DNA of 42,333 nucleotides from Actinomycetota bacterium (GCA_009886115.1 VFJJ01000027.1:1-42333), one strand, 5' to 3'. Counted from the first letter of the stretch, positions 8,629 to 17,541 are shown. Numbers and translations: made by a program. The notes: generated from the letters alone by a model not told the origin.

Positions 8629-9675
8629 TCACGTCGAGGCGGTCGTCGCCAGGGTGGTCTCGACGGCCACGGTAGGCGACGACGGGACGGTCGTCGAAGA
8701 CGCGACGGTGGTCGTGACTCCCAGCGTCGCGCTCGTGGTGGTGGAGCCGGCGCGGGTCGGGCCCGCCACCGACACCGTGGTCGGCACGCTCGAGACCGTG
8801 GCCGGCGCTGTGCTGTTCGCCAATCCGACGCCGCAGTCGGCGGTGTCGATCAAGCCGGCGACGGCGCCACCCCGGGGCGCGGCCGGGCCGGTCAGCTCGA
8901 GGTAGCGACGCCACTCGACGGTGGCTTCGTCGGTTCGACCGAAGCCGTAACACAGGGTCATGCCGCGGAAGAAATGGGCATCGGGGTAGTCGGAGGCTGC
9001 GCCGACCGCGGCGTCGAGACGCTCGAGCGCACTGACGTAGAGCTCCTCTCGAGCCGCGGGATCTTCGACACCATCGGCGGCGATGGTTCGGATCCAGCCC
9101 GAGTAGGCCGCGGCTTCCGGGTTGGTGGCGTCGATCGCGTAGGCCTCGTCGAACTGTTGCAGCGCACCAACGAGGTCGTCGGTCTGGAGCAGGTATCGGG
9201 CCAGGTCGAGACGGGCCGAGACCGACTCGGGATCGGCTTCGACGGCAGCCTCCAACGAGCCCAGGGCCGCCGCCGGGTCGATCTGGTCGTTCCCCGTAAC
9301 GGTCCCACCGGAGATGCGCTCACCCAGGTACTCGGCGAGCAGCCAGCTGGCCCCCACGACGAAGGTGATGATGAACAACGCGACCATGACCCGGCGCGCT
9401 CGCGACACCGGCGGGGCGGCGATACGGGCGTCGACCCCGCTGTCGAGCGACAGCAGCACCACAGCGGCCCGGGACGTGTACTCGTCGCGCAGGCGCTCGT
9501 ACTCGTCGAGGTACATGTTCCCGACGGCCAGCTCGGCTTCGAGGTCGTCGAGCGAGCGCAACAGGAAGTCGCGCTCCTCCTCAAGGACCCGGAGCTCCTC
9601 GGGATCGAGCGGACGCTCCAAGGTGTCGCCGCCCGAGCCCCCCGATGCCCGTCCAGCACTTCGGAAAGCGTTCAT
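8629..9675 (-). CDS. ccmI: CcmI-like TPR protein of cytochrome c maturation
   Basis: 348 residues. The N-terminal part (DPEELRVLEEERDFLLRSL and on to about residue 70) is the coiled-coil region found in CcmI/CycH; one membrane helix follows (VMVALFIITFVVGASWLLAEYL, about 95-116). A TPR domain then follows (about 135-280: DPESVSARLDLARYLLQ, ALQQFDEAYAIDATNPEAA), and a Thr/Ser/Val-rich low-complexity tail completes the protein. CcmI chaperones apocytochrome c to the CcmFH haem lyase. Its ATG overlaps the ccmH stop by 4 bp. It is the last clear member of the nine-gene ccm operon. The gene name rests on position plus architecture more than on strict similarity. Confidence 0.8.
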   Translation of the reverse strand: MNAFRSAGRASGGSGGDTLERPLDPEELRVLEEERDFLLRSLDDLEAELAVGNMYLDEYERLRDEYTSRAAVVLLSLDSGVDARIAAPPVSRARRVMVALFIITFVVGASWLLAEYLGERISGGTVTGNDQIDPAAALGSLEAAVEADPESVSARLDLARYLLQTDDLVGALQQFDEAYAIDATNPEAAAYSGWIRTIAADGVEDPAAREELYVSALERLDAAVGAASDYPDAHFFRGMTLCYGFGRTDEATVEWRRYLELTGPAAPRGGAVAGLIDTADCGVGLANSTAPATVSSVPTTVSVAGPTRAGSTTTSATLGVTTTVASSTTVPSSPTVAVETTLATTAST

Positions 9676-10181
9676 CGGGGCACCTCCTCGGGGGCGGAGA
9701 CGGACGGGGCGGACACGGACCCAGCAGACGACCTCTGGAGACGGTACCGATCGACCAGCGCCCGATCGGCATCACTGGGTGGAGGAGCAGGTTCGCGCCG
9801 CCACCGGAGGAACGCCAAGCCGAGACCACCCAGAGCGAGCAGTCCGAACACGAGTGGTAGCAGCCAAACGAGGAGCCCGATGCCCGAGCTCTCGGGCAGG
9901 AGCAGGATCTGGGAGTCGTAGCGCACCTTCAACTCCCCGAAGATCTCGCTGTCGGAGCGTCCCTGGGCCACGAGCTCGGCGACGAGCGTGGTGATGGCCC
10001 GCGAGGTCGCCACGTCGGAGTCGGCGACCGACGATCCTTGGCATTCCGGGCATCGCAGCCGGTCGGTGAGGCGCTCGACACGGGCGGCGTCCGACTCGTC
10101 GCCGCCCCGGGTGCCGGCGACGACGAGCGCGCCGAGCACGACCACGATCAGGACGGCCCACGTGAGGCGGGTCCGACTCAC
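9672..10181 (-). CDS. ccmH: CcmH, apocytochrome c thiol-reducing subunit of haem lyase
   Basis: 169 residues if started at GTG 10181. An N-terminal membrane helix (about 7-23) is followed by the conserved redox motif LRCPECQGSSVADS with C44 and C47, then the helical bundle SRAITTLVAELVAQGRSD and EIFGELKVRYDSQIL. A second membrane helix (LLVWLLPLVFGLLALGGLGL) and a short cytoplasmic tail follow. This is the standard NrfF/CcmH layout, in which the CxxC reduces the haem-binding cysteines of apocytochrome c. It overlaps ccmG by 4 bp and ccmI by 4 bp. The frame is open far upstream, but homology starts here. Confidence 0.92.
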   Translation of the reverse strand: MSRTRLTWAVLIVVVLGALVVAGTRGGDESDAARVERLTDRLRCPECQGSSVADSDVATSRAITTLVAELVAQGRSDSEIFGELKVRYDSQILLLPESSGIGLLVWLLPLVFGLLALGGLGLAFLRWRREPAPPPSDADRALVDRYRLQRSSAGSVSAPSVSAPEEVPR

Positions 10182-10810
10182 GCACCTGCTCCCGCGTCTG
10201 CGGCTCCGAGCTGACCCCGTCCCGCGGCCAGCATCTGCTCCAGATCGTCGAACGTCACCGGACCACGCTGGACGCCAACCACCACACCGTCGGGGTTGAT
10301 CACGAAGGTCTCGGGCTGGGCGATGGTGCCGAAGTCGACCGAGGCCCGTTCTCCCGGGTCGGTGACGAGCAGCCAGCCCGCGGGATTGTCGGCGAGCCAG
10401 CCCTCGGCAGCGGCCTGCGAGCTCGCCCGCAGGATCCCCACCATGGCGAAGTCGGGATCGTCGACGTGGCGGTTGTGGAACGACACGAGCGAGGGATACT
10501 CCTGGCGGCACGGAATGCACCAGTCGTTCCAGAAGTTCACGATGATCACCCGCCCGGCCATGTCGGACAGGCGCAGCGGCTCGCCGTCGAACGAGACCAG
10601 CTCGACGTCGGGTGCGGGCAGGCCCAGCAGGTTCCCGCCCTCGAACGACGGATCGGTGTCGAGGCCGGTCGCGGCCACGATGGCGAAGCCGGCGAACACG
10701 ACGCCGATCGCGACCGCGGCCCACAGGATGGGCCGCCGCCGCTTGGGAGACGGCCCACGCTCCGGAGCGGCCCCATCGAGGCGTGCGTGCACGTCGGGAG
10801 CGGCACTCAC
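10178..10810 (-). CDS. ccmG: CcmG/DsbE thioredoxin-like protein
   Basis: 210-residue membrane-anchored thioredoxin-fold protein. One N-terminal helix (about 28-48) is followed by the redilysin domain: LPAPDVELVSFDGEPLRLSD, the active site FWNDWCIPCRQEYP with C98 and C101, FAMVGILRASSQAAAEGW and PETFVINPDGVVV with the cis-Pro region. It would pass electrons to CcmH or apocytochrome c outside the membrane. GTG start at 10810 overlaps the ccmF stop (GTGA). The long open frame upstream lies antisense-free within ccmF but has no homology, so it was discarded. Confidence 0.92.
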   Translation of the reverse strand: MSAAPDVHARLDGAAPERGPSPKRRRPILWAAVAIGVVFAGFAIVAATGLDTDPSFEGGNLLGLPAPDVELVSFDGEPLRLSDMAGRVIIVNFWNDWCIPCRQEYPSLVSFHNRHVDDPDFAMVGILRASSQAAAEGWLADNPAGWLLVTDPGERASVDFGTIAQPETFVINPDGVVVGVQRGPVTFDDLEQMLAAGRGQLGAADAGAGA

Positions 10811-12867
10811 GACGAGACCTCGACGAGCGAGACGAGATCGTCGGAGGTGGCCTCGTCGCCGACGGACGGATCGCTTTCGCCCGGAGGCGGCGGCGACCGA
10901 CCGGGCCCACCCCGGCGTACGTGCAGCGACGGCAGGAGCGCCACGATCGTGCCCAGGGCCACGATCACCCCGCCGATCCACAGCCAGATCACGAGCGGGT
11001 TGATGAACACCGTGAGCGAGATGCGGTCGTCGGCCCCCGGAGCCGAGGAGAGCTTGAGGTACACATCCTCGACGATCCCGGCGCGCACCGACGGCGTGCC
11101 GATGGCCATGCCGCTCCCGTACGAGCGCACGTTCGGCGCGTACACGCCGAGGCTCTCGCCGTCGCGTTCGATGCGGACGTCGGCCGCGATCTGCACCCGA
11201 CGGGCGTCCTCGGTCTGGTTCAGCTCGAGGTAGGTGAACGTGTAGCCCTCGAACTCGGCCGAGGTCTCGCCGGGCGACAGCCTGAACTGGGCCTCGTGCG
11301 CGTACGACTGCGAGACGGCGAACGCAACGGCGATGATCACGATGCCGCTGTGCACGACGAGGCCGCCGTAGAGGCGGGGGTTGCTCTTGAACGTACGGAC
11401 GAAGGCCCGCCAGCGCCCGCCGCCCTCGGTTCGGCGCCGGGCCCGCACACCAACGTGGACCTGGCGGACGATCGCGCCGAGCGCGAACCCGCCGAGGCCG
11501 AAGGTGGCGACGGTCCCGAATCCGTGGGCCCCCGCCAGCAGCGCCACGACCATGACCGCGGCACCGACCAGGGCGGGGCGCAACAGTCGGTCGGCCAGCA
11601 CGCCCTTGCCCGCGCTGCGCCACGGCAACGCCGGAGCGACAGCCATGAGGAACAACAGGCACAGCCCGATGGGCATGGTCATGCGGTCGAAGTAGGGCTC
11701 GCCCACCGAGAGCTGCTCCCCGTTGAGCGCCTCGGCGATGAGCGGGAAGACCGTCCCCAGCAACACCACGAAGGCGAACGCCGCGAACAGCAGGTTGTTC
11801 ACGAGGAAGGCGCCCTCACGCGACACCGGTGAGTCGATGCGCCCCGGAGAGCGCAGCCGGTCGCCGCGCCAGCCGATGAGCACGAGGACGGCGACCACGA
11901 CGAACGCCAGGAATCCCAGCAGGGCCGGGCCCACGCCCGAGCGGTTGAACGCGTGCACCGAGCCGATGATGCCCGAGCGCGTGAGGAACGTGCCCAGGAT
12001 CGTGAGGCAGAAGGTGGCCACCACGAGCGACAGGTTCCAGACCCGCAGCATGCCGCGGCGTTCTTGGACCATCACCGAGTGCAGGTATGCCGTGGCCGTG
12101 AGCCAGGGCATCAGCGACGCGTTCTCGACCGGGTCCCAGCCCCAGTAGCCGCCCCAGCCGAGGGTCTCGTAGCTCCACCACGAGCCCAGCACGATGCCGG
12201 CGCTGAGGAATCCCCAGGCGACGAGGGTGGCCCTGCGGGTGGCGACGAGCCAGCCCTCACCCAGACGGCCGGTGGCGAGCGCCGAGATGGCGAACGAGAA
12301 CGGGACCGTGAAGCCCACGTAGCCCAGGTACAGCATCGGCGGATGGACCGCCATCAGCACGTGGTTCTGCAGCAACGGGTTCGGCCCCTTACCGTCTCGC
12401 GGAATTGCCCCGACCACCTCCTTGAACGGGTTGGCCGGGCCGACGAGCAGGCAGAAGAAGAACAGGGCCACGGCCATCTGGGTGACGAGCGCCCAGCCCA
12501 CGAGGGGATCGTCGGTGCGATCGCGGAACTTGTGGGCCGAGTACGCCAGGTAGCCGCCGAGGATGAGCACCCACAGGATGATGGAGCCTTCGAGGGCCCC
12601 CCACAGCGAGGCCACGGTGAACAGCGTGGGCGTCGACCGGGCGTGATGGTCGAACACGTACTGGAGGCTGAAGTCGTTGCTGAGCAAGGCCCATTCCATG
12701 ACGGCCGCCGCGGCGACACCGGCGCCGAGGACCATGAACGCCGAGCGCCGGCCGATCCGGACGAGCATCGGGTTGCGTCTGGTGATCCCGACCGACATGG
12801 CGACCACGCCGATGAGCGCCGAGGAGCAGCCGACGAGGACGGCCAGCAATCCGAGCGACGACTTCAC
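10807..12867 (-). CDS. ccmF: CcmF, cytochrome c haem lyase subunit
   Basis: 686-residue polytopic membrane protein of the haem-handling superfamily. The WWD signature is intact: GWGGYWGWDPVENASLMPWL (about 237-256), as are HPPMLYLGYVGFTVPF (about 175-190) and the C-terminal large periplasmic loop followed by a last helix (VIWLWIGGVIVALGTIVALL). CcmF transfers haem from CcmE to apocytochrome c with CcmH. The start is GTG 12867; a 22-bp direct repeat covers this start and supplies other potential start codons, so the exact N-terminus is uncertain by a few residues. The length is slightly longer than Escherichia coli CcmF. Confidence 0.96.
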   Translation of the reverse strand: MKSSLGLLAVLVGCSSALIGVVAMSVGITRRNPMLVRIGRRSAFMVLGAGVAAAAVMEWALLSNDFSLQYVFDHHARSTPTLFTVASLWGALEGSIILWVLILGGYLAYSAHKFRDRTDDPLVGWALVTQMAVALFFFCLLVGPANPFKEVVGAIPRDGKGPNPLLQNHVLMAVHPPMLYLGYVGFTVPFSFAISALATGRLGEGWLVATRRATLVAWGFLSAGIVLGSWWSYETLGWGGYWGWDPVENASLMPWLTATAYLHSVMVQERRGMLRVWNLSLVVATFCLTILGTFLTRSGIIGSVHAFNRSGVGPALLGFLAFVVVAVLVLIGWRGDRLRSPGRIDSPVSREGAFLVNNLLFAAFAFVVLLGTVFPLIAEALNGEQLSVGEPYFDRMTMPIGLCLLFLMAVAPALPWRSAGKGVLADRLLRPALVGAAVMVVALLAGAHGFGTVATFGLGGFALGAIVRQVHVGVRARRRTEGGGRWRAFVRTFKSNPRLYGGLVVHSGIVIIAVAFAVSQSYAHEAQFRLSPGETSAEFEGYTFTYLELNQTEDARRVQIAADVRIERDGESLGVYAPNVRSYGSGMAIGTPSVRAGIVEDVYLKLSSAPGADDRISLTVFINPLVIWLWIGGVIVALGTIVALLPSLHVRRGGPGRSPPPPGESDPSVGDEATSDDLVSLVEVSS

Positions 12868-12915
12868 GCGTTCACCCGTCCACCCGCGTTCATCGCGTTC
12901 ACCCGTCCACCCGCG
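12867..12915. repeat. 22-bp direct repeat around the ccmF start
   Basis: Perfect 22-base copies at 12867-12888 and 12894-12915, with a 27-base period. The unit contains GTGAACGCG on the minus strand, so the duplication multiplies candidate start codons ahead of ccmF and fills most of the 82-base ccmE-ccmF gap. Confidence 0.9.
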
Positions 12916-12949
12916 CCGGTGTGGGAGCCGACCCCGCCCATGCCGTCAC

Positions 12950-13501
12950 TCAGGCGCCAGGGCTCGTGGTCGGCGACGGCTCGTCCACCCCGACGTCGGT
13001 GAGATCGACGGCCGGGGGCACGTAGTCGTCGCCGTAGTCGTTGCCGTGTCGGATCAGGATCGTCTCGGACGCGAACACGTCGCCCTCCCAATGGCCGTCG
13101 CACACGACCGGGGCTCCGTCGGCGAAGAGCTCGGGAGGGTCGCCCTGGTTGTTGACCGTGACCTCCCTGGTGCCGTCGGTGACCCGGAACGAGACGCCCT
13201 CGGAGGTGGAGGTCACGCTGCCCGGCACGACCGCTCCGGCCAAGCGGAAGCGGCTCACGTCGCCGTTCTCCTTGCGCTCCAAGGCCTCGCCCACCGTGCG
13301 GTAGTACACGACGTTGCCCCTGAGGCCCCCGAAGAGCAGGAACCCGATGGCGCCGACGCAGGCCACGGCCGCGACCCAGTAGCGGGCCCGGGGGCGCGAC
13401 GACCGCCCTGCGGGGCCCGATGGCGCGCTTGACGCACCCGGAGGCGGCATCGGCTCGAGCGCGTCGGGCGGGTTCGGGGCGCCGGTCGAGGTCAGGCCCA
13501 T
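12950..13501 (-). CDS. ccmE: CcmE haem chaperone
   Basis: 183 residues. A Pro/Ser-rich cytoplasmic head (1-39), one membrane helix (YWVAAVACVGAIGFLLFGGL, about 41-60) and the OB-fold domain with GEALERKENGDVSRFRLAG, VTVNNQGDPPELF and VVCDGHWEGDVFAS. The haem-attachment region reads LIRHGNDYGDDYVPP: H152 and Y156 match the classical His and Tyr (HDENY in E. coli), but four extra residues (GDDY) precede the VPP, giving a second tyrosine Y160. CcmE binds haem covalently through this His and carries it to CcmF. ATG at 13501 overlaps the end of ccmD by 10 bp. Confidence 0.92.
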   Translation of the reverse strand: MGLTSTGAPNPPDALEPMPPPGASSAPSGPAGRSSRPRARYWVAAVACVGAIGFLLFGGLRGNVVYYRTVGEALERKENGDVSRFRLAGAVVPGSVTSTSEGVSFRVTDGTREVTVNNQGDPPELFADGAPVVCDGHWEGDVFASETILIRHGNDYGDDYVPPAVDLTDVGVDEPSPTTSPGA

Positions 13502-13629
13502 GGCGGTCGCTCCTCGGGAGGCAGGCTCCGTACGGCCCGGCGCAGGCGTCGCTGCAGGAGCAGCGCGTACACGCCGATCGCTCCCGCGGTGAGGCCCCAG
13601 CCACCGATGACGTACGCGGCGTCGGTCAT
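13492..13629 (-). CDS. ccmD: CcmD-like small haem exporter protein
   Basis: 45 residues: [19 protein letters not shown], a single membrane helix running to YALLLQRRLRR, and a basic cytoplasmic end (SLPPEERPPWA). CcmD proteins are this size and help release haem-loaded CcmE from CcmABC. The identification rests on size, topology, basic tail and exact position between ccmC and ccmE. ATG 13629 overlaps the ccmC stop by 4 bp. Confidence 0.82.
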   Translation of the reverse strand: MTDAAYVIGGWGLTAGAIGVYALLLQRRLRRAVRSLPPEERPPWA

Positions 13630-14468
13630 GGCGCGCTCCCTGGTGCTGCGCCGACGGCCACGGACACCGGCTCGGGTGCGGCGACGACGCTCGACGCGGC
13701 CTCGGAGCGGCGTTCGACGATCGCCCGCTCGAGCTGTCGCTCGTCGGCTGCCTCCTCGATCCCGGCCAGGTCGTAGCGACGCAGCACCAGGAACAGATAC
13801 ACGAGCGTGAAGGTCACCACGGCCCACAGGAGGATCCAGGCCATCGTGGCGTCGAGCTGGGCGTCGCGGTCCTCGCCGAAGACCGTCCCCTCCTGGTGCA
13901 GTGTCCGCCACCACGACACCGAGAAGTGCACGATGGGCACGTCGACGACGGCCACGAGCGCGGCGATGGCCGAGCGGCGGGCCCGCACCTGCGGATCGTC
14001 GGGCACCCGACGCAGCGCGAGGTAGCCGAGGTAGAGGAAGAACAAGATGGCCGTGGTGACCAGGCGGGCGTCCCACGTCCACCAGGTGCCCCAGACCGGA
14101 CGTCCCCAGATCGACCCCAGAGCCAGGGTGAGCGCCGTGAACAACACGCCGATCTCGGCCGAGGCGCCGGCCAGACGGTCGTAGTGCAGCGACCGCGTGC
14201 GGGGCCAGAGATAGAGGGCCGAGCACGCGGCAGTGACGCCGAACGCGAGGTATGCGAGCCAGGCGGCGGGAACATGCACGTACATCAGACGCTGGGCGTC
14301 CTTTTGCACGGCGTCGGTCGGGGCCACCGACAAGCCCAGCCAGACCAGCAGGGCCATCGAGACCAGGCACGACCATCCGAGCACGCTCACGAACCGGCGG
14401 CTCGCGAGCAGCCCCGAACGCGCCGACGCGTCGCGGGAGCCCCTGACGGGCGAAACGCTGGTGGTCAC
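13626..14468 (-). CDS. ccmC: CcmC haem exporter/handling protein
   Basis: 280-residue membrane protein with six helices. The WWD domain is clear ([17 protein letters not shown], about 121-137), flanked by the two haem-ligand histidines H65 ([10 protein letters not shown]) and H181 ([13 protein letters not shown]). With CcmD it loads haem on CcmE. The N-terminal 25 residues and the roughly 40-residue C-terminal tail ([13 protein letters not shown] onward, Ala/Val rich) extend beyond the usual core. GTG start at 14468; the ccmB stop is 22 bases upstream. Confidence 0.95.
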   Translation of the reverse strand: MTTSVSPVRGSRDASARSGLLASRRFVSVLGWSCLVSMALLVWLGLSVAPTDAVQKDAQRLMYVHVPAAWLAYLAFGVTAACSALYLWPRTRSLHYDRLAGASAEIGVLFTALTLALGSIWGRPVWGTWWTWDARLVTTAILFFLYLGYLALRRVPDDPQVRARRSAIAALVAVVDVPIVHFSVSWWRTLHQEGTVFGEDRDAQLDATMAWILLWAVVTFTLVYLFLVLRRYDLAGIEEAADERQLERAIVERRSEAASSVVAAPEPVSVAVGAAPGSAP

Positions 14469-14490
14469 CGGGGGCCTCGGGTTCGGTGCG

Positions 14491-15165
14491 TCACGACTCC
14501 TCCAGCAGAGATCCGTAGGCCAAGACCCCGAGCGACCCGTACACCAACCCGAACAGGGCGAGCAGCTGGACCCAGGGCCATCCGTCGGACGGGGTTCCCT
14601 CGAACCCAGCTTCCCACGCCCGGGTGCCTCCGAGCAGAACGGGGGCCAGGACGGGGAGCAGGAGCAGGGGCAACACCGTCTCGCGGGCCCGCAGACCCGA
14701 CGCCAGAGCGGCGAAGAGCGTTCCGGCGGCGGCCAGGCCCACCGTTGCGCACAGCGCGCCCACGATCATCACCGGGCTCGACCGAACCTCGACGTCGTAC
14801 AGGGCGACCACGGCGACGCCCAGGACCAGCTCGAGCCCAACCAGTTGGACGGCCACGGCGGCCGCCTTGCCGAGGAAGATCGACGCGCCGTCGAGCGAGC
14901 TCATCCGCAGCCCGTCGGCCGCGCCGTTCTCGATCTCGACCGCGGCCGAACGGGCGGCGGCCAGGCTCGCCGCCAGGAGGATCGTCACCCAGAACAAACC
15001 CGGAGCGACCCGGGTGAGCGTGGGTCGGTCGGCGTCGAGCGCCATCGCGAACAAGACGATGACGAGCCCGCCGAAAGGCAGCACCTGGTTCGTGGTCACG
15101 CGCGACCGGGCCTCGATACGCAGGTCCTTGCCCGCGATCACCGCCGCCTCTCGCAGCAGCCTCAT
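14491..15165 (-). CDS. ccmB: CcmB, ABC transporter permease for CcmE release
   Basis: 224-residue six-helix permease. Markers are the N-terminal KDLRIEARSRVTTNQVLPFG (typical CcmB start, membrane-entry region), IENGAADGLRMSSLDGASIF in the cytoplasmic loop that meets CcmA, and the pore segment ETVLPLLLLPVLAPVLLGG. Together with CcmA it powers release of haem-loaded CcmE. ATG at 15165 overlaps the ccmA stop (ATGA). Confidence 0.94.
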   Translation of the reverse strand: MRLLREAAVIAGKDLRIEARSRVTTNQVLPFGGLVIVLFAMALDADRPTLTRVAPGLFWVTILLAASLAAARSAAVEIENGAADGLRMSSLDGASIFLGKAAAVAVQLVGLELVLGVAVVALYDVEVRSSPVMIVGALCATVGLAAAGTLFAALASGLRARETVLPLLLLPVLAPVLLGGTRAWEAGFEGTPSDGWPWVQLLALFGLVYGSLGVLAYGSLLEES

Positions 15166-16073
15166 GGGGACACCTCGTGCGCGTCGCCGGGTGCCATCTC
15201 GGTGTCCACCCCGGCCCGAGCAGCCGAAACACCGGCGACGGGCTCGTCGGCAGCGCTCGAGACCGAACCTGACCCTGAGGTTGAGGTTGTTGGCGAGGCT
15301 GCGGCGGCCGTCGGGAACCGGCCGCCGTGGGCCTCCCCGGCCACGATGCGCACCTCGCGGCCGGCCAGGCCCCGGGCCCGGTCGAGCTCGTGCGACGAGA
15401 ACACCACCGTTCGACCGTCGCTCGCGGCATCGCGTACCAGCGCGTCGAGCACGTCGCGGCCCTCGGGGTCGAGTCCGGCGTGGGGCTCGTCGAGCAGCAG
15501 GAGTCGGGCATCGCGAACCAGGGCCGTCCCGAGCGACAGTCGGCGCTTCTGCCCAGCCGAGAGGCGCCGGTGCTCGAGGTGCGCCTGGCGAGCGAGCCCC
15601 ACACGCTCGACAGCCCGGTCGGCCGCCTCGACCGCGGCGTGCTTGGAGCGTCCGACGGCCCGGGCGGCGAACCGCAGGTTGTCGACTACCGAGAGATCGT
15701 CGTAGCAGAACGTGTCGTGCCCGAGCAGCGCGAGCTGCGTTCTCACCGATCGCCGGTCGACCGCCAGGTCGTGGCCCAGCACGTTGGCCTCCCCCGACGT
15801 GAGGGCCAGCAGCCCCGACAGGAGACGCAACAACGAAGTCTTGCCGGCACCATTGGGTCCCGAGAGCAGGACGATCTCGCCTTCGACCACGTCGAGATCG
15901 ACCCCGGCGAGCACCGGATAGCGACCGACGAGGCAGACAGCGCTACGAAGACGGACAGCCAAACTGGGCAGAGCATCCTCCCGAACGACCTTCCCGTCAG
16001 CTTCCCATGACCGTCGCCACCGCTCCGAAACGCCCGTCGTGAGGGTGTGGTCGGAGGGGCACTCGTGGCTCAC
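15162..16073 (-). CDS. ccmA: CcmA, ABC transporter ATPase
   Basis: ABC ATPase, first gene of the ccm operon. Walker A GPNGAGKTSLL, Q-loop region LLGHDTFCYDDLSV, signature LSAGQKRR, Walker B RLLLLDEPHAGLD and the switch His (VVFSSHEL) are all present. The C-terminal 60 residues (from about GRFPTAAAAS) are a Ser/Thr/Ala-rich extension not needed for ATPase activity. The start is uncertain: GTG 16073 adds about 40 residues before the ABC core, and a TTG near 15961 with GGGAGG upstream is an alternative. The sortase gene diverges from here. Confidence 0.92.
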   Translation of the reverse strand: MSHECPSDHTLTTGVSERWRRSWEADGKVVREDALPSLAVRLRSAVCLVGRYPVLAGVDLDVVEGEIVLLSGPNGAGKTSLLRLLSGLLALTSGEANVLGHDLAVDRRSVRTQLALLGHDTFCYDDLSVVDNLRFAARAVGRSKHAAVEAADRAVERVGLARQAHLEHRRLSAGQKRRLSLGTALVRDARLLLLDEPHAGLDPEGRDVLDALVRDAASDGRTVVFSSHELDRARGLAGREVRIVAGEAHGGRFPTAAAASPTTSTSGSGSVSSAADEPVAGVSAARAGVDTEMAPGDAHEVSP

Positions 16074-16106
16074 TACGATGCTGCGGCGCCCACCACAGGA
16101 GAGCCC

Positions 16107-17456
16107 ATGCCGGATCGGCCCGACGACCCCGAACGGGGCCCGGCTGCCACGAACCCGATCGAAGCCGAAGCCGAAGCCGAAGCCGGCGACTCATCGGTCC
16201 TCGACGGCCCCGACCAGCCGGATGAAGCTTCGACACGGGGCGATCCTGACGACCTGCTCGGTGACAGCAGGGCGGCCCGACGCAGCCGCCAGCGGGCTCG
16301 GCGGCGCGCCCGGCGCGGCGATCGCGTGGCGCGTGTCCTCGGCGGTGTCGGACGCACGCTCATCACGTCGGGGCTGCTGATCCTGCTGTTCGTCGCGTAC
16401 CAGCTCTGGGGGACGGGCCTGTACACCGCCCAGCAGCAGGAAGATCTCAAGAACGACTTCCGCCAGGCCCTCGCGGCCGTCTCGGCCGACACGACGGTCG
16501 CCGCCACAACCACCACACGTGCACCCGTCTCGACCACGTCGGCGCCCCGCACGACCGGAACCACCCGGACCGGCCCGACGGCCACCACCGAGCCCGAGAC
16601 GACGAGCTCGACCCTGCCCCCCGCTCCGCCGACGGCCGAGCGCGGCGAGCCGACAGCCCTGATGCGCATCGAGAGGCTCGATCTCGAAGTCGTCGTCGTC
16701 GAGGGCGTCGGGCGAGACGATCTGAAGAAGGGGCCCGGCCACTATCCCGAGACACCGCTGCCGGGCCAGTACGGCAACGCAGCCATCGCCGGGCATCGCA
16801 CCACCAACGGCTCGCCATTCGGCCGGCTCGACGAGCTCGAGATCGGCGACGAGATCGTGGTCGAGACCCTGGCGGGCGAGTTCACCTACCGGGTCACGAC
16901 CGAGATCGTCGTGGATCCCTCCGAGGTGGGCGTGTTGGCCCCCCCACCCGATCCCCGGGCCGCCATCTTGACTCTCACCACGTGCCACCCCCGGTTCTCG
17001 GCCAGGCAGCGTCTGGTCATCCAGGCGGTGCTCGTCGCCGACGCGAGCCCGCCGCCGTCGGTGTTCAGCCCCACGACCGCGACCACCCCGACCGACGAGA
17101 TCCCGGGCGACGATCCTTCCGACACTCAAGGCTCGCCCGACGCCACCACGGCAACGGGCGACGACACCCCGCCGGACGACGGGTCGCCCGGGTCGCTCGG
17201 GTCAGGACCGTCGGCAGGCGTCGAGGCCGGCGCCGAGGCTCCGGCCATCGACGACGGGGAGCTCTTCGAGTTCCAGGCTCCGGGCGGGGCCTTCTACGTC
17301 CGGCTGGGCCTCGCGGCCTTGGTGGGTCTCGGCTGGTGGATCGCGTTCCGCCGCTGGACCCGCTGGTTCGTCTGGCTCGGGGGGGTCGCACCATTCCTCG
17401 TGGTGTTGTTCCTGTTCTACGTGCAGCTCGAGAAGGTCCTCCCCGCGGGCTACTGA
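16107..17456 (+). CDS. Class E-like sortase with N- and C-terminal membrane helices
   Basis: 449 residues. A charged head with an EAEAEAEA run and a basic RRSRQRARRRARRG stretch precedes one helix (TLITSGLLILLFVAYQLWG), then a Thr/Pro-rich linker. The sortase barrel follows, with catalytic His (AIAGHRTTNGSPFGRL), Cys (LTLTTCHPRF) and Arg (SARQRLVIQA), the TLTTC form being normal for sortases. A second acidic linker leads to C-terminal helices (VRLGLAALVGLGWWIAF and FLVVLFLFYVQL). It would join LPXTG/LAXTG-type proteins to the wall; the LAFTG protein at 23846 is a likely substrate. ATG 16107 has AGGAGAG just upstream; a TACGAT at 16074-16079 could be its -10 box. Confidence 0.9.
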   Translation: MPDRPDDPERGPAATNPIEAEAEAEAGDSSVLDGPDQPDEASTRGDPDDLLGDSRAARRSRQRARRRARRGDRVARVLGGVGRTLITSGLLILLFVAYQLWGTGLYTAQQQEDLKNDFRQALAAVSADTTVAATTTTRAPVSTTSAPRTTGTTRTGPTATTEPETTSSTLPPAPPTAERGEPTALMRIERLDLEVVVVEGVGRDDLKKGPGHYPETPLPGQYGNAAIAGHRTTNGSPFGRLDELEIGDEIVVETLAGEFTYRVTTEIVVDPSEVGVLAPPPDPRAAILTLTTCHPRFSARQRLVIQAVLVADASPPPSVFSPTTATTPTDEIPGDDPSDTQGSPDATTATGDDTPPDDGSPGSLGSGPSAGVEAGAEAPAIDDGELFEFQAPGGAFYVRLGLAALVGLGWWIAFRRWTRWFVWLGGVAPFLVVLFLFYVQLEKVLPAGY

Positions 17457-17520
17457 GCGACCACGCCGTCGCCAGCGAGAAACACGTGGCGGCCGCGGCA
17501 CCGGGAGGGGTTTCGGGCGG

Positions 17521-17534
17521 GGCTCCTCGGAGCC
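17521..17534. terminator. Possible hairpin between convergent genes
   Basis: GGCTC-CTCG-GAGCC is a perfect 14-base dyad in the 85-base gap between the sortase stop and the CoA-transferase stop. A bidirectional terminator is plausible, but there is no U tract. Confidence 0.35.
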
Positions 17535-17541
17535 GCAGCGG

